A DNA stretch of 16,499 bases, taken from NCBI GenBank assembly GCA_019136395.1, contig JAGVUH010000587.1, positions 1 through 16,499 of the forward strand. Direction: 5' to 3'. The stretch comes from Gammaproteobacteria bacterium (GTDB lineage: Bacteria; Pseudomonadota; Gammaproteobacteria; Chromatiales; Chromatiaceae). A program made the translations under genes and the position numbers. How positions within the stretch are numbered: the stretch's first letter is position 1; each line of letters opens with the position of its first letter. Positions 1 through 9,156 of this stretch are shown here, piece by piece. Below the pieces are notes generated by a model. That model ran no database searches and was not told the DNA's origin. It was given only the letters and a program-made list of their open reading frames with translations.

Positions 1-213
1 GGCGAGCGCATGCGCAACGTCCTGCCGCAGTCGGTGCTGCTGGAGCCGGGCAACCTGATCGTGGTCGCCTCGGACGGCTGCTCGGAGAGCGCCAAGACCC
101 GGGTGCTGATCCCGGGCATCCCCCTCTCCGCGCCCCAGATCGCAGAGAAGCTGATCACCGACACCGCCAAAAGCACGGATGACGCCGCCTGCGTGGTGGT
201 GAAATGCCTCTGA
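1..213 (+). CDS. SpoIIE/PP2C-family protein phosphatase, C-terminal end (partial)
   Basis: The gene enters from the left edge in frame 1 and ends at the TGA at 211-213. The 70 visible residues contain a PEPGN-like turn ([13 protein letters not shown]), then a DG followed by CSES, and finish with [10 protein letters not shown]. This pattern matches the end of SpoIIE/RsbU-type serine phosphatases, where GD.L...SDG.xE and a terminal DD.....V segment carry metal-binding aspartates. Such enzymes dephosphorylate anti-sigma antagonists or are output modules of response regulators. The stop codon overlaps the start of the downstream hybrid kinase by 10 nt, which suggests one signalling operon. The N-terminal architecture is outside the window, so a fused receiver or sensor domain cannot be judged. 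Confidence 0.6.
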   Translation, partial: GERMRNVLPQSVLLEPGNLIVVASDGCSESAKTRVLIPGIPLSAPQIAEKLITDTAKSTDDAACVVVKCL

Positions 214-455
214 TCGAGAACCTCGGCACCATGGCCCTCGCCTCCGAGGCCGCCTGTCTGGATTTCCGCCGCAAACTGATCAGGGCCCTGGAGGGGGTGG
301 CGCCGCCGTTGCAGTGGCTGCCGCGCGTCGCCTGGCTGGCGGATTGCGCCCTGGCGCTGAGTCGGGAAGGGCCCCTGGACGTCCACCTGGGGCTGGACAA
401 CCAGGCCGCGCCCCATCTGGTGGTCCTGTTCGCCCAACCCGCCGTTTCTCCCGTC

Positions 456-539
456 GTGCATCCTTCCGTCCATCCCCCCGTTCACCCCTCCGTTCATCCC
501 GTCGCCCATCCCCCTGCCCACCCCCCTGCCCACCCAGGC
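456..539 (+). repeat. 12-nt in-frame tandem repeat (His-Pro rich) in the kinase N-terminus
   Basis: Seven consecutive 12-nt units encode [24 protein letters not shown] and AHPG (kinase residues 85-112). The units have drifted by base substitution but keep phase and period. The segment lies in the poorly conserved region before the coiled coil and should be a flexible linker. Confidence 0.85.
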
Positions 540-934
540 CAGGCCCGATCGCTGGCCTGTCCCCTCACACTCGGCCGCCTCGACGCGACCACCGATGCCC
601 AGGGCCGCCCGGCCCAGCGCTTTGTCGCCCCCTTGGGGGGCGGCGTCATCCCGGAAGGGCAGGTCGCCCGGATGCGCCAGGTGTTCGCGGAAAAATCCCG
701 CGAGGAACTCTTCCGCGAGATGGAGGCGATGAACGAGCAGTTACTCCAGGCCAAGGACGCCGCCGAGGAGGCGACCAAGGCCAAGTCGGATTTTCTGGCG
801 AACATGTCCCACGAGATCCGCACGCCGATGAACGCCATCATCGGCATGTCGCACCTGGCCCTGCAAACCGCCCTGGACAAGAAACAGCGCAACTACATCG
901 TCAAGGTGCACCGCTCGGCGGAAAACCTGCTGGG

Positions 935-965
<31 letters not shown>

Positions 966-1326
966 ATCGAGGCGGGCAAGCTGTCCATGGAGCACATCGA
1001 CTTCAATCTCGATGACGTCATGGATAACCTCGGTAACCTCATCGGCCTCAAGGCCGAGGACAAGGGGATCGAACTGCTGTTCAACCTGGCTCCGAATCTG
1101 CCCACGGCGCTGATCGGGGACCCCCTGCGCCTGGGCCAGGTCCTGGTCAACCTCGGCAACAACGCGGTGAAATTCACCGACAAGGGGGAGATCATCATCG
1201 GCGCCGACCTGGTCGAGCAGCGCGGGAGCGAGGTGGAACTGCACTTCTGGGTCCAGGATTCCGGGGGAGCAGCTCGCCAAGACCTTCCGCAGCTTCAGCC
1301 AGGCCGATGCCTCGACAACCCGCAAG

Positions 1327-1357
<31 letters not shown>

Positions 1358-2076
1358 CCAAGAACCTGGTGGAGATGATGGGGGGGCGGATCTGGGCGGA
1401 GTCCAGCGCCGGCCGGGGCTCGACCTTCCACTTCCACGCCCGTTTTGGCCTCCAGGCCCATCCCTGGTCCCGACTGGTGTACGACCCCGACGCATTGCAG
1501 GGCGTGCGGGCCCTGGTCATCGACGACAATCAGGCCGCCCGCGAGATCCTGGCCGAGATCGCCAGCGGGCTGGGCATGGTGGTGGACCGCGCGGGGGATG
1601 GGAGCAAGGGCCTGGAACGGGTGCGCGCCGCGGATGCCGCGGCTACCCCCTACGACCTGATCCTGCTCGACTGGAAGATGCCGGTCATGGATGGCCTGGA
1701 GACCCTGAGCCAGATGGCCGCCCTCGACCTGGCCAAGCCTCCGGCCCCCCTCATGATCACCGGCTTCGGCCGCGAGGAGGTGCTAAGCCAGGCGGAACAA
1801 CTGGGGGTGAAGCTGCGCATCGCCCTGACCAAGCCCATCACCGCGAAAAGCCTGCTGGAGGCGGGTTGCGAGGCCCTCGGCAAGGGGCGGGTAATCGAGG
1901 CCCCTGGCCACTCCGCCAGGTTGGATACCCTCTCCGAGGCAATGGCCAAGGTGGCGGGGGCGCGCATCCTCCTGGTCGAGGACAACGAGGTGAACCAGGA
2001 ACTGGCCCTGGAACTGCTGGCCCAGGCGGGGATCGAGGTGGTGGTGGCCAACAATGGTCTGGAGGCCCTGGCGGCC

Positions 2077-2202
2077 CTGGACGCCGCCGCCTCAGTAGGC
2101 CCCGCTACTACCTTGGCTCTCGGCCCATTCCCGGATGCCGCCACCACCCTGGACGCCGCCGCATCACCGGAAACCGCCGCATCCCTGGATGCCACTGCTT
2201 CC
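2077..2202 (+). repeat. 18-nt in-frame degenerate tandem repeat inserted in REC2
   Basis: Seven 18-nt units translate to [36 protein letters not shown] and LDATAS. The first and fifth (2077 and 2149) are almost identical at DNA level and 72 nt apart; P-type and L-type units alternate, giving a 36-nt higher order. The tract lies between the NNGLEAL segment and the FDGVLMD strand of the second receiver domain, where the family usually has only a few residues. Confidence 0.75.
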
Positions 2203-2213
2203 CCCTTCGACGG

Positions 2214-2246
<33 letters not shown>

Positions 2247-2889
2247 TGGCTTCACCGCGACCCGCCGCATCCGGGAGAAACCCCGGTTCGCGGCCTTGCC
2301 GATCCTGGCCATGACTGCCAACGCCATGGCCGGCGACCGCGAGAAGGTTCTTGCCGCCGGCATGAACGACCACATCGCCAAGCCCATCAACGTCGCGGAG
2401 ATGTTCAACACCATCGCCCGCTGGGTGACGCCGGCCAACCCGGTCAAGAGTGCCGCGGAACCCGCCCCGCGCGCCTCAGCCCCGCCGGCGAGCGGTGTCG
2501 AGGAGGAGATCCCGCCACTGGCGGGCATCGACCGGCGCGCCGGGCTGGCCGCCACCATGAACAATCCCCGGCTTTACGCCAAGCTCTTGATCAAGTTCCG
2601 CGACAGCCAGGCCGATTTCGCGGCCCAGTTCGCCCGGGCTTGCCGGGATGCCGACCCCGAGGCCGCCACGCGCTGCGCCCACACCCTCAAGGGCATGGCT
2701 GGCAGCCTTGGCGCCAAGGGGGTGCAGGCGGCGGCTCAGGAGTTGGAGGCGGCCTGCCGACGCCGGCAACCCGCGCCCCTCATCGGCGACCTGCTGGGTC
2801 GCACCCAGGCCGAACTCGACCCGGTCATCGAAGATCTCTTTAAGCTGGGACCGAAAGTCTCTCCGGGGAACGTCCCGCCTGAGGACAGC

Positions 2890-2964
2890 TTGCCTAAGAT
2901 CCATTCTCCAGACAGCGACTTGCCTGGCATCGACCTGACAGGGATCGACCAGCCTCGGATCGAT
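2890..2964 (+). repeat. 15-nt in-frame tandem repeat after the Hpt domain
   Basis: Five 15-nt units encode LPKIH, SPDSD, LPGID, LTGID and QPRID. They join the Hpt domain to a C-terminal helical segment (ALLTRLRSLLEDSDSEAAD...). This is the third repeat tract in the same gene, each with a different period that is a multiple of three. Confidence 0.65.
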
Positions 2965-3202
2965 GCCCTCCTGACCCGATTGCGCTCCCTGCTGGAGGAC
3001 AGCGATTCGGAAGCCGCCGATGTGCTCGACGAACTCCTGGAACGGGTCCAGGGCACCCCCTTGCAGGCCGCCCTGGTCAGGGTCGAGGCGGCGGTCGGCG
3101 ATTTCGATTTCGACGCGGCCCTCGCCGCGCTCCCGGTGGGGCCTCAAACCCGCGGTTGAATCCGCTTGGCCCTGGCCCCCGTTCACCTCATGTGGAAGGC
3201 TG

Positions 3203-4330
3203 ATGGATAACCTCGATGTCGCTAACAAGGCCACCATCCTGGTGGTGGATGACACGCCAAACAACCTCGCGCTGATGTCGGGCCTGCTCAAGAACCAGTA
3301 CAAGGTCAAGATCGCCAACAACGGTGAGAAGGCGCTGAAGATCGCCCAGGCCGATCCCCTGCCGGATCTGATCCTCCTCGACATCATGATGCCGGGGCTC
3401 TCCGGTTATGACGTCATCCGGGAACTGAAGGCCCATCCACTGACGCGGGAGATCCCGGTCATGTTCATCACCGCGATGAGCGAGACCGAGGATGAGCGCC
3501 TTGGCCTGGAGCTTGGCGCCGTGGACTACATCACCAAGCCGATCTCGCCGCCCATCCTCCTCGCCCGGGTGGAAACCCATCTCAAGATCAAGCGGGCCGC
3601 CGATTTCCTCAAGGACCAGAACGCCTTCCTGGAGGACGAGGTCAATCGCCGTACCCGGGAGATCCAGGCGATCCAGGATGTCACCATCCTGGCCATGGCG
3701 TCGCTGGCGGAAACCCGGGACAACGAAACCGGCAACCACATCCGCCGCACCCAGCACTACGTCCGGCTGCTGGCCAACCGGCTCAAGACCCACCCGCGTT
3801 TCGGCTATTTCCTCTCGGACAAGACCATCGAGCTGCTGTTCAAGTCCGCGCCCCTGCATGACATCGGCAAGGTCGGCATCCCCGATCACATCCTCCTCAA
3901 GCCAGGTCGCTTCACCCCGGAGGAGTTCGAGATCATGAAGACCCACACCACCCTGGGCCGGGACGCGATCCTCGCCGCCGAGAAGCATCTGGGCATGGAA
4001 GTGAGCTTCCTCGACCTCGCCAAGGAGATCGCCTACTACCATCAGGAAAAGTGGGACGGCAGCGGTTATCCCACCGGCGCCAGCGGTGACCAGATTCCCA
4101 TTTCCGCCCGATTGATGGCGGTGGCCGATGTCTATGACGCCCTGATCAGCCGGCGTCCCTACAAGGAGGGCATGCCCCACGACCAGGCGGTCGAGATCAT
4201 GCGGCAAGGGCGCGGCAGCCACTTCGATCCCGACGTGCTCGACGCCTTCATCGCGTTGCGGGAAGACTTCCGGACCGTGGCCTTGACCTACGCGGACAGC
4301 GATGCCGACCTGAAGAGGGAGGTCCGATAA
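3203..4330 (+). CDS. Response regulator with HD-GYP domain, putative cyclic-di-GMP phosphodiesterase
   Basis: The product has 375 residues. An N-terminal REC domain (about 8-125) begins ATILVVDDTPNN, with phospho-acceptor D60 in LLDIMMPG and the later K of YITKPI. A coiled linker (about 135-165) leads to an HD-GYP domain with ETRDNETGNHIRR, H219-D220 in APLHDIGKVGIPD, and H280-Q-E-K-W-D-G-S-G-Y-P (GYP 288-290). All usual metal ligands appear to be present, so hydrolysis of c-di-GMP to GMP or pGpG is expected. ATG 3203 is chosen because it begins the REC domain and has GGAAGG at 3194-3199; the spacing is short, and the frame is open upstream but unlike any domain. The gene starts 43 nt after the hybrid kinase stop, so the kinase Hpt domain may have been its phosphodonor (inference from proximity). 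With the kinase broken, input may come from elsewhere. Confidence 0.9.
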   Translation: MDNLDVANKATILVVDDTPNNLALMSGLLKNQYKVKIANNGEKALKIAQADPLPDLILLDIMMPGLSGYDVIRELKAHPLTREIPVMFITAMSETEDERLGLELGAVDYITKPISPPILLARVETHLKIKRAADFLKDQNAFLEDEVNRRTREIQAIQDVTILAMASLAETRDNETGNHIRRTQHYVRLLANRLKTHPRFGYFLSDKTIELLFKSAPLHDIGKVGIPDHILLKPGRFTPEEFEIMKTHTTLGRDAILAAEKHLGMEVSFLDLAKEIAYYHQEKWDGSGYPTGASGDQIPISARLMAVADVYDALISRRPYKEGMPHDQAVEIMRQGRGSHFDPDVLDAFIALREDFRTVALTYADSDADLKREVR

Positions 4331-4485
4331 CGCCGGCATCCCCCGGCGAGCCGATCTCCAGGGTGACCCGGTATACCCTGGCCAAGTCCCAACCACGGAG
4401 GTTGGCGAAAGAAAAGGACTCACCCCCGCACCGGGTGAGGACGGTGACCAGCGGGGCGGAAATGGCAATCAGCGGGCGCTGGTCA
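4331..4485. other. Array of five consecutive inverted repeats between convergent genes (possible bidirectional terminator or structured RNA)
   Basis: Directly after the HD-GYP stop codon there are five perfect stems in a row: CGCCGG/CCGGCG (4331-4348, loop 6), CCAGGGT/ACCCTGG (4358-4381, loop 10), CCAACC/GGTTGG (4389-4405, loop 5), CTCACCC/GGGTGAG (4419-4439, loop 7) and TGACCAGCG/CGCTGGTCA (4445-4485, loop 23). The array fills nearly the whole gap to the convergent pap stop at 4498. No clear U-tract follows any stem, so a classical intrinsic terminator is not shown; an attenuating 3' UTR for both strands is the simplest reading. Confidence 0.6.
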
Positions 4486-4497
4486 GAGCGCGGTGTT

Positions 4498-5909
4498 TCA
4501 CCATGCCTCCTCCAGGCGCTTGCAGATGGTGCGGAGGATTTTGATCCGGGCGAAGTACTTGTCCTCGGCCTCGATCAGTGTCCAGGGGGCGCTGCCGGTG
4601 CTGGTCCGGTCGACCATGTCGCACACGGCCTGGTGATAGAGGTCCCACTTCTCGCGATTGCGCCAGTCCTCGGCGGTGATCTTGAAGCGCTTGAAGGCCA
4701 CCTGCTCCCGCCCCTGGAAGCGGCGCAACTGCTCCTCCTTGCTGATCTGCAGCCAGAATTTCACCAGGATCACGCCGTCCTGGTGCAGGTCGTGCTCGAA
4801 GTCGTTGATCTCGGCATAAGCACGCAGCCAGTCCGCCTCGCCGCACAGACCCTCGACCCGCTCGACCAGCACCCGCCCGTACCAGGTGCGGTCGAAAAGG
4901 GTCAGTCGTCCCTTGCGCGGGATGTGCCGCCAGAAGCGCCACAGATAGGGCTGGGCCCGCTCCTCCTCGGTGGGGGCGGCGACGGGCACCACCTGATACT
5001 GGCGGGGGTCGAGGGCCGCCGTCACCCGGCGGATGGCGCCGCCCTTGCCGGCGGCATCCTGGCCCTCGAAGGCCAGGATCAGGGCGCGGCGGCGGAACCG
5101 GTCCTGGCGGACCAGTTCGCCGAGCCGCCCCTGCCACTTGGCCAGTTGCCCCTCATAATCCTCACGCGTCCGCTTCTGGGTGAGGTCGAGGGCCGTCAGC
5201 ACGTCCAGTTGGTCGATGTTCGGCACCATGGGCGGCGCCACCGGGAAGTTCTGATCCTGGGGGTCAGCCAGGCGCCGCAGGAGTGCACCCAGCAGTACGC
5301 TGCTCACTTGCAGCATCCGGTAGCGGTCGTCGCTGCCGTCCACCACCACCCAGGGCGCCCAGGGGGTGTTGCTAAGTCGCAGCACGTGGCCCGCCACCTC
5401 CTGCAGGCGTTTGTAGCGTTTGTGCTGGAGCCAGTCGCCCTTGGTCACCCGCCAGGCCGAGCGGGGATCTTTTTCCAGGGCGGTGAGCCGCTCCCGCTGT
5501 CCCTGCTTGGTCAGATGAAACCAGAACTTGAGGACCAGGGCCTCCTCGTTGACCAACATGGCCTCGAAACGGTTGATCTGGTCCAGGCGTTGATCGAGAT
5601 CGGCCGCGGACATCTCCCCGGCCATGCCCCGCTCCAGGGTTTCGGTGTACCAGGAGTCGGCAAAGATGCCTCGGTGGGCGCGCTGAAGGTCTGGGTGGCC
5701 AGGAAGCGGGAGTCCAGCCATTCATAAAGCAGGTTGATGATCTCGCTGGCGCCGGCGCCCGCGACGCCGCCGACCAGGATGATCACCGGAAATTTGGCCT
5801 GCTCGCGTAAATCGAACTGGGCATCCAGCAACTCCTCGCGCAGCCGGGGTTCCCGTTGGCGAAAGTCGGCCTTGTCGATTTTGTGCCCCAGTTCCGCTGA
5901 TTCAAACAT
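4498..5909 (-). pseudogene. pap: Polyphosphate:AMP phosphotransferase (two-domain PPK2), broken by an internal deletion
   Basis: The enzyme makes ADP from AMP and polyphosphate in the cytoplasm. The N-terminus (MFESAELGHKIDKADF) and the tandem PPK2 halves are typical of class II two-domain PPK2 proteins of about 500 residues. The first ~79 residues lie in the frame starting at 5909; the remainder is in another frame ending at 4498. At 5668-5673 the sequence passes from SAPTE straight to GIFADSWY, so about 21 residues that the second half retains (the EER...WRFWR...PRKGR segment) are missing. The net loss is 1 mod 3, about 64 nt. The C-terminal half is complete: Walker A GQDAAGKGG near 5039-5070 and lid/Walker B FDRTWYGR near 4872-4897. 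In the N-terminal half the Walker A reads GVAGAGASE without the Lys. Restart inside the second frame could leave a C-terminal catalytic half, but no clear start signal was seen. Confidence 0.88.
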
Positions 5910-6049
5910 CGCCGGCTCCCGCGGTCATCGCCGCCCTTGCGGACACCTTACCCAGGCGTTACTGCAAGTGTAGATCCAAAACACTCGGCTATGCGGTCGG
6001 GCAAGTGCGGGTCGGAAAAAACCGAAAACGGTGGGTGCTGGGTAGAAAC

Positions 6050-8263
6050 TCAGGAGCGGCCCTTCCCGCCTCTCGCGCCGGTCCCGGCGGGCTGCCAGGC
6101 CGGGACCAGGTGGCGCTTGCCGTTGCCGATAAGATCGGCGCGGCCCATCTTTTTCAGGGCCTCGCGCAGCAGGGGCCAGTTCGCCGGGTCGTGATAGCGC
6201 AGAAAGGCCTTGTGCAGGCGGCGCTGACGCGCGCCACGGGCCAGGGTCACCCGCTCGGCCCCGGCCCGGGTCACCCGCTTCAGGGGGTTGAGACCGGTGT
6301 GGTACATGGCGGAGGCCAGGGCCATGGGGGTGGGCAGGAAGGCCTGGACCTGATCGGGGCGGAAGCCGTTGCGCTTGAGCCAGAGGGCCAGGGCCAGCAT
6401 GTCCTCGTCGCGGGTGCCGGGGTGGGCGGCGATGAAGTAGGGGATCAGGTACTGCTCCTTGCCCGCCTCCCGGGAGTACTGGTCGAACAGGGCCTTGAAG
6501 CGGTCGTAGGTGCCGATGCCGGGCTTCATCATCAGCGCCAGGGGGCCGGGCTCGGTGTGCTCCGGGGCGATCTTGAGATAGCCGCCGACGTGGTGGGTCG
6601 CCAGCTCCCGGATGTAGGCCGGTGAGCGCACCGCCAGGTCGTAACGCAGGCCGGAGGCGATGAGGATGCGCTTGACGCCGGGCAGGGCGCGGGCCTGGCG
6701 GTAAAGCTGCACCAGGGGGTTATGGTCGGTGCCCAGGTTCTTGCAGATGTCCGGAAAGACGCAGGACAGGCGCCGGCAGGCGGACTCTATGGCCGGATCG
6801 CGGCAGCCCAGGCGCCACATGTTGGCGGTGGGGCCGCCCAGGTCGGAGATGACCCCGGTGAAGCCGGGGGTGCGGTCGCGGACCTCCTCGACCTCCCGCA
6901 GGATGGAGGCCTGGCTGCGGCTCTGGATGATGCGCCCCTCGTGTTCCGTGATGGAACAGAAGGTGCAGCCGCCGAAGCAGCCGCGCATGATGGCCACCGA
7001 GAAGCGGATCATCTCCCAGGCCGGGATGCGCGCCTCGCCATAGGCGTCGTGGGGCCGGCGGCTGTAGGGCAGTTCATACACCCGGTCCAGCTCGGCGCTG
7101 GTCAGGGGGATGGGCGGCGGGTTGAGCCAGACGTCCCGGTCGCCATGGGCCTGGACCAGGGCCCGGGCATTGCCGGGGTTGGTCTCCAGGTGGAAGAGGC
7201 GGGAGGCCTGGGCATAGAGGAGGGGATCGGCCTTGACCTGCTCGTAGGAGGGCAGGCGGATGACCGTGCGGGCGCGGTCGGGGCGTCGGGGGCCGACCGC
7301 CGGTTTCAGTGCTGCAATGTTGGCCAGGCCCTGGCCGTTGGGAAGGGGTTGGAGCGGGACGGGGGCTTCATCGGCGTGGCTGGTTTGGTCCTTTCCGCTG
7401 TCAGCCTTGAGTTGTAGCAGAGCGTCGGCCTCATTGGCACGGCTGGCTTTATCCCCCGCCGTCGGGCAGGCCGAGGCCAGTTGGTAGGGGTTCCGATGGG
7501 GATCGTGGTGAGCGCTCGGGTGAGAAACCGACGCGGTACCGGGCCCAGCCTCGTCGATTCGGCTGGCGTCAAGCTCCGCCCAGCCATCTGGCAAGCCACG
7601 GCTCAGGAAGGCGGTGCCGCGCAGGTCGCGGATGCTGGCGATGGGCTCCCGCCGGGCCAGGCGGTGGGCCAGCTCCACCAGGGCGCGCTCGGCGTTGCCA
7701 TAGAGCAGGATGTCGGCCTTGGCGTCCACCAGGATGGAGCGGCGCACCTGGTCCGACCAGTAGTCATAGTGGGCGATACGCCGCAGGCTGGCCTCGATGC
7801 CGCCCAGGACGATGGGGACCTCCCTGTAAGCCTCCCGCGCCCGCTGGGCATAGACGATCACCGCCCGGTCCGGTCGCCGCCCGCCCTCGCCGCCGGGGCT
7901 GTAGGCATCGTCACCGCGCAGCCGCCGGTCGGAGGTATAGCGGTTGACCATGGAGTCCATGTTGCCGGCGGTGATGCCGAAAAAGAGGGTGGGCCGCCCC
8001 AGCCGCTTGAAGTCCTCCGCCGACTGCCAGTCCGGCTGGGCGATGATGCCGACGCGAAAGCCCTGGGCCTCCAGCAACCGCCCGACGATGGCCATGCCGA
8101 AGGAGGGGTGATCCACGTAGGCGTCGCCGGTGACGATGATGACGTCGCAGGCATCCCAGCCCAGCAGGTCCATCTCCGCCCGGGACATGGGTAGTTGCGG
8201 CGCCGTGCCCAGCTTGTGGGCCCAGTGCTTGCGGTAAGAGAAGAGATCGCGGGCGGCTTGCAT
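6050..8263 (-). CDS. ygiQ: YgiQ family radical SAM protein
   Basis: The product has 737 residues from ATG 8263, close to E. coli YgiQ in length. It matches that family almost throughout: RDLFSY near the start, the [22 protein letters not shown] segment, [33 protein letters not shown], the radical-SAM cluster C429-x3-C433-x2-C436 in [10 protein letters not shown], and [12 protein letters not shown]. The family contains an N-terminal UPF0313 region plus a radical SAM core with a [4Fe-4S] cluster; its substrate is not established. A non-conserved linker (about residues 225-330) is longer than in E. coli and holds diverged repeats. The frame is open to an ATG at 8404, which would add 47 residues with five Cys. 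I prefer 8263 because family homology begins there, although neither start has a good ribosome-binding site. It lies 140 nt downstream of pap's start side on the same strand. Confidence 0.93.
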   Translation of the reverse strand: MQAARDLFSYRKHWAHKLGTAPQLPMSRAEMDLLGWDACDVIIVTGDAYVDHPSFGMAIVGRLLEAQGFRVGIIAQPDWQSAEDFKRLGRPTLFFGITAGNMDSMVNRYTSDRRLRGDDAYSPGGEGGRRPDRAVIVYAQRAREAYREVPIVLGGIEASLRRIAHYDYWSDQVRRSILVDAKADILLYGNAERALVELAHRLARREPIASIRDLRGTAFLSRGLPDGWAELDASRIDEAGPGTASVSHPSAHHDPHRNPYQLASACPTAGDKASRANEADALLQLKADSGKDQTSHADEAPVPLQPLPNGQGLANIAALKPAVGPRRPDRARTVIRLPSYEQVKADPLLYAQASRLFHLETNPGNARALVQAHGDRDVWLNPPPIPLTSAELDRVYELPYSRRPHDAYGEARIPAWEMIRFSVAIMRGCFGGCTFCSITEHEGRIIQSRSQASILREVEEVRDRTPGFTGVISDLGGPTANMWRLGCRDPAIESACRRLSCVFPDICKNLGTDHNPLVQLYRQARALPGVKRILIASGLRYDLAVRSPAYIRELATHHVGGYLKIAPEHTEPGPLALMMKPGIGTYDRFKALFDQYSREAGKEQYLIPYFIAAHPGTRDEDMLALALWLKRNGFRPDQVQAFLPTPMALASAMYHTGLNPLKRVTRAGAERVTLARGARQRRLHKAFLRYHDPANWPLLREALKKMGRADLIGNGKRHLVPAWQPAGTGARGGKGRS

Positions 8264-8483
8264 GGGGGGCACCGGCGGGCAAAAGGGGATGAGACGATTG
8301 ACGCAGCCGTAACGGCCGGGCCAGGCCGAACAGGGCGCGCGGTGGTTGCAGGCGGCGCCATTGTCACGGCAAAGAGCGGGTGCGACCTCGCGGAGCGCCG
8401 CCATGAGTTGACCGGCGGTTTGCAGGGCCGCCGCGCACCCCCATTTGGGGGGGACGTTGACAACCTGAACAGAGGATTTGGCG
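8264..8483. other. Divergent intergenic region between ygiQ and the DUF2237 gene
   Basis: It includes an open-frame 47-codon extension upstream of ygiQ (8264-8404) and a short perfect palindrome CCCCCA-tt-TGGGGG at 8438-8451. A consensus-like TTGACA occurs at 8457-8462, but no -10 box lies at the right distance before the DUF2237 start. No promoter is confidently assigned for either gene. Confidence 0.4.
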
Positions 8484-8879
8484 ATGGATGGTGGATTTTA
8501 CCGCAGAGACGAGGCCCTGAACGTGCTGGGCGAGCCCCTGGTCTCCTGCTCGGAGGGCGAGCCGGTGACGGGCTATTACCGGGATGGAAGCTGCGCCACG
8601 GGCCCCGACGATGTGGGTCGCCACGTGGTCTGCGCCCGGATGACGGCGGAGTTCCTGGAGTTTTCCCTCCGCCAGGGCAACGACCTGATCACCCCGCACC
8701 CCGAGTTCGACTTTCCCGGTCTCAAGCCCGGCGACCGCTGGTGCCTGTGCGCGGCGCGCTGGCGGGAGGCCCTGGAGGCGGGCTGCGCCCCCAAGGTGGT
8801 GCTACGCGCCACCCATCAGCGCGCCCTGGAATATGTCAGCCTGGAGGATCTCAAGCGCCACGCCATCGATCTAAGCTGA
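8484..8879 (+). CDS. DUF2237 family protein
   Basis: The 131-residue product shows the hallmark DUF2237/COG3651 pattern: [67 protein letters not shown] and [19 protein letters not shown]. This is a compact soluble family with conserved Cys residues and no established function. ATG 8484 is chosen over TTG 8478 because AGAGGA at 8471-8476 lies 7 nt upstream. It is divergent from ygiQ and convergent with the CDF transporter gene, so it is probably its own transcription unit. Confidence 0.92.
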   Translation: MDGGFYRRDEALNVLGEPLVSCSEGEPVTGYYRDGSCATGPDDVGRHVVCARMTAEFLEFSLRQGNDLITPHPEFDFPGLKPGDRWCLCAARWREALEAGCAPKVVLRATHQRALEYVSLEDLKRHAIDLS

Positions 8880-9156
8880 TCCCTGGCCGCCACCCTTCCG
8901 CGAGGTGCCCGTTGGTGGCACCGTGGCCTCTCTGGAGCGTCCCTGGGACGAATCTTGTCCGGCCGTGACAGGCGTCGTGATCCGCGCCGCTCTGCTAGAG
9001 CCGTCATGAATATGAACGATTATGTCGATTTCCTCTGCCGGGCATGGCCGGGATGTCCGGCCTTCCTGACTTTCGACTGTGACACCAGACACCGCGGTCT
9101 GTCCGGCAGGTCAGGCGGGGCTTCCGCTGGCGGCAACCACGGAGCTCCGATTGCGC
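8880..9156. other. Convergent intergenic region with two hairpins
   Basis: No convincing gene was seen. GGTGCC/GGCACC (8904-8922, loop 7) lies just after the DUF2237 stop, and GGCCGG/CCGGCC (9046-9062, loop 5) is followed by a weak TTCCTGACTTTC stretch. Either could end transcription from the left; neither has a true T-run. The short plus-strand ORF starting near 9006 has no recognisable features. Confidence 0.4.

Noticed and set aside
456..539. CRISPR-like array
   Set aside because: The period is 12 nt, in frame and without unique spacers; it is a protein-coding tandem repeat.
1260..1270. Programmed ribosomal frameshift in the hybrid kinase
   Set aside because: Conserved G1-box residues are physically absent at the switch, so a deletion explains the data better than recoding.
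3188..4468. Minus-strand ORF of 426 codons
   Set aside because: It is the antisense shadow of the HD-GYP gene.
4363..5727. Long plus-strand ORF of 454 codons
   Set aside because: It lies antisense to the pap gene; the translation is repetitive Leu/Gly/His sequence typical of GC-rich shadow frames.
8457..8462. Perfect TTGACA as a promoter -35 for the DUF2237 gene
   Set aside because: A -10 at 16-18 nt would fall on or after the ribosome-binding site and start codon, and no TATAAT-like hexamer is there.
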